A stretch of 45,247 bases of DNA, taken from NCBI GenBank assembly GCA_016748015.1, contig JAAOMT010000466.1, positions 26,222 through 71,468 on the forward strand, given 5' to 3'. The position numbers were made by a program, and so were the translations under genes. The DNA comes from Geosiphon pyriformis. Taxonomy: Eukaryota > Glomeromycota > Glomeromycetes > Archaeosporales > Geosiphonaceae. Position 1 is the stretch's first letter. The number at the start of each line of letters is the position of its first letter. Positions 36,401 to 45,247 of the stretch are shown here, piece by piece. The notes below the pieces were generated by a model. It made no database searches and was not told the DNA's origin. It saw only the letters and a list, made by a program, of their open reading frames with translations.

Positions 36401-39400
36401 TAAACTTAATTAAGTAATAAAAAATTTGATTAATAGCAAAAATTTTACAAATTTAATTTAACTTAATTGAATTTTATTGAACTGTTTAAATTTACTTAAA
36501 ATGCTTAAATTTTGCTTGAACTAATTAAATTTTATTAAAATTCTATTGTTACATATTTTGAAATATTGTATATGATTTACATATAGAATTTATTTACTCT
36601 TTATAGATTTTTAATTTAATATATAATAATTCTTTTTAAATTTGTAATGCACTTCTATCCAAATAATATTCAAAATAATTATTAAACATTTATAAACAAA
36701 TTTTTGAAATTTTAGTATTTTTAGCTTTAAAATTTAACATACTATATATTTTTATATATTTAATGTAATATTTAATTATCTAAACTAATTTAAAAAAATT
36801 TTTAATTAACAAAAATGCTGAATAAAAAAATAAAGAGTTAGTAATTATAATAAAATTTTTAATCAACAAAAATATCTAAAAAAAACCAAATTATTATTAA
36901 TTTGCTTTTTAAAAAACTAATGAAAATTGGTATTATTTCATGAGGAAAAATTATTACAAATAATATTAATTTAATTAATAACTTAATTGTTAACTTAAAT
37001 TATTAATTTAATTATTATCCTTTTGGAGTTTAAAATTTTTTAACTTCAAATTTGTTATTTCTTTTAATTTAAAAAGACGAAGATGATTTTTTACTACAGC
37101 TCAGAATAGTTAGCTCAAAATAATATTCAAGTAACAATACATAAAAAACATTATGAATATTAAGATATTCAGACAATTTTAATTCATAAAAAACTGAATT
37201 TATTTGCCGAACTATTGAAAAAAATCTTAGTCTCTTATAGTTTAATTTTTCACAAAACTTAGTTTTTTTGATATTTCAATATAAAGGTCATATTTTTTTG
37301 TCTATTCTAAATATTAAAGCTCTTTCTTTTTATTTATCTGTTTTTTATTTATATTTGAAATTCAAATTCTCTTGAATTTTTTTGTTTAGATAATGTGGTT
37401 TTTAGCAAAAAAAATTAATATTTCTTTAACTATTGAAAAACTAAAATATATATTTTATTTGTAATTAACAAAAAATGATGTTATTGTATGCAAACTCTGT
37501 TAATAACAATAAGTTGAGCCAATTATCTTGTTAATAATTAACCACAAATATTGCTCTAAGATTTAAGAAATCTATTCAATTTGACTATTGGTTTAAGAAT
37601 AGAAAGAAGATCTAAATGTTTAAGAATATGAAACAAATTGCATTTCATAATTCAAACTATTTTATCTGGAAAACTGTAAAGTTTAACAATATTTTGAAAA
37701 ATTGATTAGGTAGTGTTCTCAAAAATTATAGCTTTTGTACAAAATATAAAATAATTATTTTGATTAATTAATTTACCACAACAAAAATAAGTTTTTCTTA
37801 TTTATTATAAACAAATTTTTTATAAAATTTATTAAAATAGATTTCTAAAAACATTCTAAAATAAATAATAAATGTAACACTCCAAAAGATTTTTAAAGAA
37901 AAACTTTAAATCTAAAACAAATATTACAAAATTTTATGTAATTTTTAATAAATTAACACTGTTATAGCGACTATTAATATTTTTTACAACCAATTTGACT
38001 ATTTTATTGACTTTAAAATGGCCAATACGTCAATTATGGTGATTTTTTTATTTAAACTTTGATAGAAAACCAACAATAAGAAGATTATTTATTGTATTCT
38101 AAGTTTATATATTTGTAATTATAAATCTTTTAATTGTTTTAAAAAGTTCTAAATTTAAACATACAATTAAAATAGCTGCAATTTTGAATTGTTTAGACAT
38201 TAATAAAATTATTTGTTTTTAATTATAAATTTTCTTTTTTTTAGGTTTAAATTCTGAGCAATATAAAAAAACATCTATTGTATTCTATAATATATAAGAA
38301 TAATAAGAAATCACAAAATTAAAATCAGTCATAAGAATAAATTATTAAGCTTAATATTAATTAAACATTCTAGTTATTATAAAATATTAAAAGTTTTTAT
38401 AATTAATTTTCTAAGCAAAAAACATAAATGTATAAAAAATAAAAAAGTATAAACATTTAGTAGATCCAAACTATAATAATAATGCTGCCATAATGCCAAA
38501 ATTTTTATTTTTATTGTATATAACTTATTAAAATCAACATAAATTAAATCAAAAACTATAATAAAAACTTTTTTTAAAACTTAAAATATAATATTAACTT
38601 GTAAAATTCACTTAAATATTCTATTTTTTTATGTTAAAATTATTAATAGAATGGTAATTTAAGATAATCTAATAAAATTTTCAACATTTTTTATATAATA
38701 AGATGTTATTTTAAAACTATTTAAATTTATAAAATATCTTCTAAAAAAAATATATACTTTAAAACTTAACTTAAAATTAATTAAATTTACATCTTTTTAA
38801 ATTGGTATATAATTTGTATTGTCTTAAATATTTAAAACTATATATATATGTTTTTACAATTTTTTTAATTTTTAAAATAGATTAAAATATTGTTAAAATA
38901 ACATATTACAAAATAATTCAAATAATATTGTTTATTAAAAATTAAAAAACAATATATGTATTTATTAATCCAAATAATATTATTAAATATTAAAAATTAT
39001 CATAATATGTTCAAAAGACTATTTTTAATTTATTTTTTAGATTTATATTAAATTATAGACATTGCATAAATTAATTTTTATAAACATCTAAGTTGTACAT
39101 AATTAATCCAAAAAATAAAATATTAAAGTAATAAATAATAATTTTTATTATAATTTAATTAAAGTTTTAGTAGTTAATACACAACTTAAGAAATTATTTT
39201 TTTAATAAAAAATATTAAATCATTTGCTAAAAATCTTTGCAAATCTCTAATATTTAAATAATAATTTACACTTTAATTTTTTATCTGTTGTAAAAATAAT
39301 AGAATAAATTAGTTAAAAAAATTTAAGAAACAATTGATATATTAAAAAAAATATCCTAACAAATTTTTATTGGTATTATATTTTATTCTAAAATATTGGT

Positions 39401-40950
39401 TAATTTAATTGTGTAAGTTTTCTAATTAATTATTAAGTTTTTTATTTAATAATTTCTAGAAATAAGTTATTAATAATAACTTTTAATAATATATAATAAT
39501 ATTTATTTATTATTAGTATATTTTATATATTTGTAAATTTTTATTACTAAAACAAAAATAATGTCAAACTTAATTTAAAAATCTAAAGCTTAAAAAAATA
39601 ATTAAAACTTAAAATAAAATTAAATATAAAACAAAAAATTTTATTAAAACCAAAATTACTATTAAATACTTAGCAAAATTCAAAACTTATTATAACAAAG
39701 CCTATAGAATTTAAATTAGAATTTTTAATAAAAACTAAATTTACAATTTTCTGATTTAAGTTATTAACAAAATTTTGAAAACATAAAACAAAAGCTAAAT
39801 ATCTAAATACATAGTTTTTATTGTATTTAATTTAGTTATTTTTTAATTTTATTTAAAAACCAGTTATTATAACAAAAAACATTTTTAATAACTTTATTAA
39901 GAGTTATTTACTTAATATAATTGACAATAAATTTTACACATTATTGTAAAAACCAAAATCAAACTAATTAATTAATAACTTTTTTTTTAATTAACATTGT
40001 ATGTAGTTAGTGAAATTCAATAACATATATTGTTACAAAATAATTTTTTTGACAAATATAATATAATTGGTTAACCAAAACTTAAGTTTTATTTGTATTA
40101 CCAAAAGTTGTCTTAAATTCTGATTAAAAAGCAAACTAAGTAAGAATTGTTTCTATGAAAATTAGTTAATAAGTTTCTAAATTAATTAGGTAATAATGAG
40201 AATAAAGTTGAATAACAAACCAAATCTGATTGATAAAATCCTAAATTTTTTTAGGCAATTGATTTTGAGTTTGAAAGCTATAAACTAAGTCGAAAATAAT
40301 TTAATCTACTTTTAACTAGACAAGAAACTTCTGTAGATCGGTATTTTTCTACTGAATTACCTACAAAGCTTGCATGACTTTAATATGAGTAAATAAAACT
40401 GTTATAAAAAAACAAGAAGAACTAATAGAACTATATAATAGATAAATAAATAGCTAATCAAAAAATAGTTATTCATTAATCTAATTTTTTCTTATATATC
40501 TGAATCTTTCTTCCAAATCTTAATATTTTACAAACTTGAAACAATAGTTGGCCTAGTTCTTGATATAAAAGTATATGATTCTGAAAAATATTTGGAAATA
40601 TAATTGAAATTGCTATTATTATAATAATATTAATAATTCAATGTTTTATAAGAAAGTAAAATTTTTAGAGGATTTTAAGCTTTAAAGTAAATTAAATATT
40701 TAATAACAATTATTCATTTATGTTAATAGTTTTATTAGATTATTTTTTCGAAAATGAAAAATGAGATTTTAAAAGAACAGAGCAAAAATAGAATCTTACT
40801 AATAATTTGAAAACCATTTTCAATTGTTTTCTGCTGAATAATAGAAATTTCAATCACAGTCAATAAAACGAAACTAACTTGATATCAAAACATATTGGTT
40901 AATAAAAATATATATTCTTTAAAAAACTTTTACTTTTTTCGTGTCTTTAA
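30421..40950. other. 10.5-kb AT desert
   Basis: The longest and most extreme A/T stretch in the window. No sustained coding frame in either strand: the one listed-length open frame, at 31643-31831 minus, is Phe/Ile/Leu/Lys only. It contains the second copy of a dispersed repeat (36606-36970) and many short self-complementary TTAAT/ATTAA runs (for example 34915-35010). Likely layered, heavily mutated transposons. Confidence 0.6.
36606..36970 (+). repeat. Dispersed AT-rich repeat, copy 2
   Basis: Counterpart of 20640-21040; see that entry for shared blocks. Ends with TCATGAGGAAAAATTATTAC, matching TCATGAGGAAAAATAATTAT in copy 1. Confidence 0.65.
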
Positions 40951-41238
40951 TATTTATTCAAGCATTTATTATTATTATTATTGCATCATAAAAAAGTAAA
41001 CCAGCTTCTAAAATCTATATTTTAAGGTAGCAGTATCCATTTTAAAGATTTATTTCTAATGCTGTCAGCTAAAGAGCATTTATAGTTTTAGCCTGTAATA
41101 AACCTAAGCTTTAGAAATAAGAAGTTGTTTGATAAAGTCTCTTTTAAGGTTTTTTGATATCTAAATAGAAAAGCGTTATTCTTTTGACTTAATTGGAGGG
41201 GGCTTAGACACACAACCTTCAGACAGTGTATAAATAAA
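40951..41238 (-). repeat. 3' flank of BTB-TLDc copy C
   Basis: Matches the 3' flank of copy A (5036-5418) in the same orientation: AAGTTGTTTGATAAA, AACCTAAxxTTT, AAAATCTATAxTTT and ACAACCTTCAGACA are shared. It extends further than the match between A and B. Confidence 0.6.
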
Positions 41239-41643
41239 TTAAATAAAAGGAAATTTATCTTTTATGATTTGAAAAACTTCATACTCGGCAGAAAAATAAA
41301 CAGCTCCATTTCCTAACCCAAATAAAGCATGCTCATAATAACCTGTCTTTTGACAAGCGCACTCTGAACTATTTTTAAAATCATTGCCATATAATTCAAT
41401 ACTGACATCTCCAAAAGTGGGTTCATAATTATAACAACTATAAGGTCCAAATCTTGTAACAAATTTGCTAAGTATAGCATTTTCAGTTTTATCATCTCCA
41501 AGAGAAAAAAAAAACTTCTTTCTCCATTTAAATGTTTATTTAGAGAGTGCCAAGATTTCGGGTTAAAGTCACCAATTATCTGACCAGTTCCTTTCACCTT
41601 GATTATGCTAATTTTTGCTCCTTTATCATAACAACATAATCAA
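41239..41643 (-). pseudogene. BTB-TLDc copy C: 5'-truncated, frameshifted TLDc fragment
   Basis: Only the C-terminal part of the TLDc domain remains. It starts near KGAKISIIKVKGTGQIIGDF, runs through NPKSWHSLN, then loses one base in a T run (about 41507-41516) and changes frame. In the restored sense it continues LGDDKTENAILSKFVTRFGP, a divergent patch, GNDFKNSSECACQKTGYYEH, to EYEVFQIIK. The original stop is lost by a further missing A, so the frame runs to TAA at 41241-41239. Similarity to copies A and B ends abruptly near 41643, where an unrelated plus-strand relic begins. There is no promoter and no BTB part, so it cannot be functional. Confidence 0.88.
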
Positions 41644-43294
41644 TATACATTACATTTTGGGATCCAGAAACAGCTGATTTTGGTCCTAATTTTCTACTCC
41701 ATCAAAGCGAACCAACTGTTAAAGTCTTTGAATATTTTTCTGGTTGTGATACTCAAATAAATGGTGCTCTAGGATATTATTGTCGCCTGGGAAGCATCCA
41801 AATATCATTTCTTCGAACTCGGGCAGTATTAAATACGAAACGGGAAAATTCTATGGTGATAGTGGTACTTCATAAGTTTTCTCATTAGTAAAAAAGTCAA
41901 AATAGGCGCTCGATTTACTCCTTGCTTGGTAGAAAATAAGGGTTTTAGCTCTCTTTATATAAAAACGTTTTGATGACACTTTCAATATTAAGAAAATATT
42001 TTCATAAATGAACTCACAGGATCAAAAACACTGATGCACATATTAGATATTTATCGATTTTAATATACATAGTATTCTCTGAACCCAAAGATAATTCCTT
42101 CAAAATCCATAAGAGATTTTAATTATTAGAGTTTATTATGACTTTCTTATACATTATCACCTTAATCGTAAAATTTTACTTTTAAAAAACAAAATCTTCA
42201 AAATCGAAGAAACAAATAAATTTCCCCGAATATTAAATTACCATATGGTGTTTGAGATAGTGCTGCTGGTATAAGAAACAATCTTATTTTTTTCTTCATA
42301 TATAATGGACAAACTGAATATCTTCTTGTTAATATATTCCCTGTGGATATGGTCACACTGCAAATACAGCCAAATATTTCCTTTACTGGAATGAAACCAA
42401 GGTGTGACACTTCATTTGCTCAGTTTTCAGGATCAAACGCGTTTTTTCTAAGTAAAAATTCTGCAATTTTTTGAAAAAATTATGCCTAATTATATTAATC
42501 TCTAAATTTATGGTGGATACCTGTTACAAGATATGTCACCAGCATGTGGCAATACCCTGAACACACTCCAAGTTTTCAATATGACATTTCATAATTTGAC
42601 TCAAGAACACAAAATTGTAATTAATATTCCTTCCAATGATTTCAAACTGCCAAAAATAAACAATTTGGATATGAATGCAAAAAATAACGAAGCAGATCCA
42701 AATATTCGGAATCAAGAAATCGGTATATCTGGAGAACCATCAAATCAAGACTAAGTATCATCCAAGTCACGATTGCCAACCTGGCTATTTATTTCAGTTC
42801 TAGTTACGGCTATAGCTATCAGCTTAATATTTTTCGGTCTTTGGCTTTGCCGCAATTGAGCTTTACGACCACGAGCCTCTTTCGGAATCACCCAACTACT
42901 CTTATCACCACGTGGCCCAATACCAACAGCTAATCAAACTTTTTTAACAAGACCTCATCCATTAACCTTGTATAGTATCCCAAATATCCAAGGTGGTGAA
43001 GAAAGTCCATAACGAGGATCAGATTTTACATCAGATCATGGATTTGATTCCCCGAGGTGACAAACAAAATCAGATGAATTTGAAACGGATGATGATGACC
43101 TGGCGGTAATTGGTGAGGCCACACATGTACACACACAACCATCGTCCCGAATATCTGTTATCTTTCATCCGATCGAACAAGGAAGTAATAGTGATATGGT
43201 TGAATTGTTTGAGAACTGGAATTTAAGTGGGGGAAATTTTACAATAGCTACTGGCGGAGTAAATCGAAAGGTGATTTGTAGGATACATGTTTAA
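41640..43294 (+). pseudogene. Decayed single-pass membrane protein gene
   Basis: Several plus-strand segments read as one former protein. 41640-41885: FWDPETADFGPNFLLHQSEP ... FSGCDTQINGALGYYCRLGS, ending at TAG. 42220-42440: PNIKLPYGV, TGA (42253), DSAAGIRNNLIFFFIYNGQT ... FTGMKPRCDTSFAQFSGSNA. After a frame change, 42506-43294 stays in one frame: YGGYLLQDMSPACGNTLNTL with NMT and NLT glycosylation-type sites, TAA (42752), then a membrane helix WLFISVLVTAIAISLIFFGL (42782-42850), WLCRN, TGA (42857), a Pro/Ser tail, TAA (43010), TGA (43058), an acidic DEFETDDDDL stretch, and the final TAA at 43292. The order (Cys/Asn-rich outside, helix, acidic tail) fits a type I membrane protein. The family is not recognised. 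TGA and TAA stops at Arg- or Gln-compatible places suggest C-to-T decay. Confidence 0.6.
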
Positions 43295-43615
43295 AATTGA
43301 TATTTAAATGGAATAGTTGAAAGAATAATTGCATGAATAGATTGTTTCTAGCGTTATATTAATATTGTATTTTTAAAAAGTTACCGATTTAAAGTAATGA
43401 TTCGATAGAATAATATTTAAAATAAGAAAAACAGAAAGTTCCTTAACTGACAGTTGTTTGGCTTTACGCTTTGAGTCTAGAATGGTATAAAAAGAAGATC
43501 AATAAAATATTGAGCCAATACGAGACAGCGCGAACCACAGAAAGCATATGCTAGTCTGGATTGCCTCCCACTTGACCAGTAGTCACGGGATACATCTCAT
43601 GCCAAGAAAAGCAAA

Positions 43616-43800
43616 AGTGAACGCCACAGAGAAGTTAAGACCCAGATATTCTTCTTCCCCATACTATTAGAATGAGGTATAGCACAATTGCTGTGAAACA
43701 AAAATGTGCATGTCATGGTGAACATAAAACCTGGATGACTCTTCTTCCCTATCCTATCAGTATAGGGAGAATCACCTTCGCTAATTTCTTTAAGCATTTT
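43616..43800. repeat. Two diverged ~90-bp direct repeats with hairpin
   Basis: GTGAAC...ACCCAGATATTCTTCTTCCCC (from about 43618) recurs as GTGAAC...ACCTGGATGACTCTTCTTCCCT (from about 43719). The second copy includes TCCCTAT...ATAGGGA, which can form a 7-bp stem. The minus-strand open frame 43597-43797 crosses both, but shows no domain. Confidence 0.45.
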
Positions 43801-43929
43801 CCACTTTCCCGAGCACGAAGCTTATAGCGCGAAGCTTATAAGCACGAATCTCAGAAAAATGTGAAAAGATACTGACCTTTAACTCTCGTTCCAATGCTCA
43901 ACGAGTTGAACATCGACTTCTTAGTTTGG

Positions 43930-44155
43930 TGGGTAAGTGTGAGAGAGGGGTAAGTGAAAGAGAAGGGTAAATGAGAGAGAAGGGTAAGTGAAAGAGAAGG
44001 ATAGGTGTGAGAGAGGGGTAAGTGAGAGAGAAGGGAGAGAGAGATAGAATGGTAAGTGAGAGAGAAGGATAGGTGAGAGAGAGGGGTAAGTGAGAGAGAA
44101 GGGAGAGAGAGATAGAATGGTAAGTGAGAGAGAAGGATACGTGAGAGAGAGGGTA
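43930..44155. repeat. GA-rich minisatellite with 68-bp higher-order unit
   Basis: Built from GTAAGTGAGAGAGAAGG-like 15-20-base subunits. Two consecutive 68-bp units (44018-44085 and 44086-44153) are almost identical, differing at GATAGG/GATACG. The minus-strand open frame (LSLTYPSLSLT repeats, 43921-44196) is only the translation of this repeat. Confidence 0.95.
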
Positions 44156-44289
44156 TATTGTTTAACTGGCATTGAGAAAAAGAACGATAGAATCACGTTT
44201 AGTGGATTGAGTCATATGATTTCAAATCCTATAATTGGCTGAATCAAATCATGACGATTCACATCCCCCTTAAACCGTGGGACCAACAT

Positions 44290-44559
44290 TTAAGTCAGTC
44301 CTTCCCCCTTGCCTAAAAAGTCTGATAAGAGAGCAAAATAAATGGTCGCAGCAGGCACAATCATTAAGAATATGGCGTCCATATCTCGTAATACACTAGA
44401 CTGAATAATATAAATGGCCGCAGCATAAAGAACATGGTGTTCATATTTCATAGCCGAAAGCAATAGCAAAATACAATCGAAAGCGCCTCCAAACATTAAG
44501 GCAAATTTAGTGTTCACTATTACTCGAGTCCGATAGAGCTAGAATCGTTCGCTGCATAT
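44290..44559 (-). pseudogene. Fragment of a multi-pass membrane protein
   Basis: A frame open from after a TAG near 44540 down to TAA at 44290 reads YRTRVIVNTKFALMFGGAFD ... and contains three hydrophobic stretches: FALMFGGAFDCILLLLSAM, HVLYAAAIYIIQSSVL, and AIFLMIVPAATIYFALL. It ends FLGKGEGLT. Length (about 85 codons) is too small for a complete transporter, and there is no good start codon or exon context. Looks like the C-terminal piece of a polytopic protein. It resembles membrane transporters in general, but I cannot name the family. Confidence 0.4.
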
Positions 44560-44750
44560 ACAAAATGAAGAGATATTAGTAGGAGCCATAAAATATATTA
44601 GCATCGTTTTCATGTTTTATTTATTTAATAAAAACTTGTAGCGAAATAAAATATAGGGTATTTTTTCTGTAAATTTTGTTTTTTCATTTAGTTAATATTG
44701 ATAATGTATTAATATATTTTGTTAAAATAAAAAAAAATTTTGATTAAAAA
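44560..44750. other. AT-rich spacer before the TIR unit
   Basis: A/T runs only. TTTTGATTAAAAAAATCAAAA (44738-44758) is a small palindrome overlapping the left end of the TIR unit. Confidence 0.4.
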
Positions 44751-45246
44751 AATCAAAATCAAAAATAAACAAAAACCATATTAATGCGTCTCAGATTATA
44801 CAGGTAATTTTAAGCCATATTTATAAACAATGTTTTTTGTTTATATTTTATGATTTTGTTTCTGATTATAAAAGATAATTTAAATCGCAAAAATAAAATT
44901 TCTAGTTCAGAATTTAAAGCCTGATTTGACATCTCCATTGTCGCATTTTTGATGTTGCTGCAAGTAGTTAGTGTCCCAGTTGTTGGTGTGCTCCCACTTG
45001 CTCACGGCACGCTTCCAATAATCGCGGTAGGCAACTTTAACTAAAGTTGTTTCCGGTAATCCACCTCTTAGCATGTTTGTATTGGTGATAAAAAATGAAT
45101 TTTGTTAAGTTTAAAAAACAAATTTATTTTAATCAGAAACAAAATCATAAAAAATAAACAAAAACATTGTTTATAAATATGATTTAAAATTACCTGTATA
45201 ATCTGAGACGCATTAATATGTTTTTTGTTTATTTTTGATTTTGATT
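44751..45246. mobile_element. TIR-bounded unit (~118-bp arms) carrying an ORF
   Basis: The left arm (44751-44868) starts AATCAAAATCAAAAATAAAC, and its reverse complement is found at 45129-45246. The arms match closely through ATATTAATGCGTCTCAGATT and ATACAGGTAATTTTA, with a few substitutions (for example AAGCCAT versus AAATCAT) and one-base indels. The 260-bp interior is clearly richer in GC and contains an ORF on the minus strand. The right end lies at the window edge, so target-site duplication cannot be checked. This looks like a non-autonomous DNA transposon that has picked up a host gene piece. Confidence 0.7.
44907..45074 (-). CDS. Small ORF inside the TIR unit, unknown product
   Basis: 55 codons from ATG at 45074 (good AAAC-ATG context) to TGA at 44909-44907: MLRGGLPETTLVKVAYRDYW ... 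AVSKWEHTNNWDTNYLQQ, ending KSGFKF. It is rich in Trp, Tyr and charged residues, with no membrane segment. Codons such as GCC, GTG, AGC, AAG, GAG, CAC, ACC and AAC are common, so third positions are GC-rich, quite unlike every other gene here. It may be a captured exon of a highly expressed host gene or a short complete protein. I do not recognise it. No promoter motif was identified in the arms. Confidence 0.5.
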   Translation of the reverse strand: MLRGGLPETTLVKVAYRDYWKRAVSKWEHTNNWDTNYLQQHQKCDNGDVKSGFKF

Positions 45247-45247
45247 A

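Noticed and set aside
42198-42410. 70-codon minus-strand open frame
   Set aside because: Antisense of the membrane-protein relic; the plus strand gives the more protein-like and collinear reading.
41640-43294. Normal multi-exon gene with introns removing the stops
   Set aside because: Stops at 42752, 42857, 43010 and 43058 lie inside one continuous coding-like frame, including right after the membrane helix, without flanking GT...AG pairs of sensible length.
43921-44196. 91-codon minus-strand open frame with LSLTYPSL repeats
   Set aside because: Direct translation of the GA minisatellite; no reason to think it is a protein.

Overview
The window reads as nuclear DNA of a very AT-rich filamentous fungus. 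The best fit is an arbuscular mycorrhizal (Glomeromycotina, Rhizophagus-like) genome. The evidence is short spliceosomal introns (GTAAGT/GTATGT...YAG), an intact fungal-specific velvet regulator, BTB-BACK-TLDc paralogues of the kind that are massively expanded in these fungi, and long gene-free stretches that are almost pure A/T. The taxonomic placement is inference; the gene families are read from the sequence.

Layout. 1-188: end of a broken gene (minus). 0.2-5.0 kb: AT desert. 5.4-6.9 kb: BTB-TLDc copy A (minus, broken by two small deletions). 7.7-9.8 kb: two decayed minus-strand genes, one coiled-coil and one RING-H2, with a roughly 285-bp TIR element between them. 9.9-14.8 kb: AT desert. 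15.0-16.5 kb: BTB-TLDc copy B (plus, intact, one intron), head-to-head with copy A and sharing its promoter. 18.45-20.45 kb: heavily decayed cytochrome P450 (plus). 21.5-21.9 kb: possible LTR with a primer-binding-site-like sequence. 23.4-24.7 kb: unclear coding-like patches. 24.85-26.16 kb: intact five-exon velvet gene (minus) that a simple ORF scan misses. 26.9-29.6 kb: microsatellites and a GC-richer island with a strong hairpin. 30-41 kb: AT desert holding one copy of a dispersed repeat also present at 20.6-21.0 kb. 41.2-41.6 kb: 5'-truncated third BTB-TLDc copy (minus), butted against a decayed single-pass membrane-protein gene (plus, 41.64-43.29 kb). 43.6-44.6 kb: direct repeats, a 68-bp minisatellite and a multi-pass membrane-protein relic. 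44.75-45.25 kb: a TIR-bounded unit carrying a small ORF with markedly higher GC.

Only two genes look functional: the velvet regulator and BTB-TLDc copy B. Most other coding-like material is decaying. Many in-frame stops are of the kind produced by C-to-T change (CGA to TGA, CAA to TAA), and the two arms of the 8.5-kb TIR element differ mainly at CpG/TpG. This suggests deamination-driven decay of an accessory, transposon-rich compartment.
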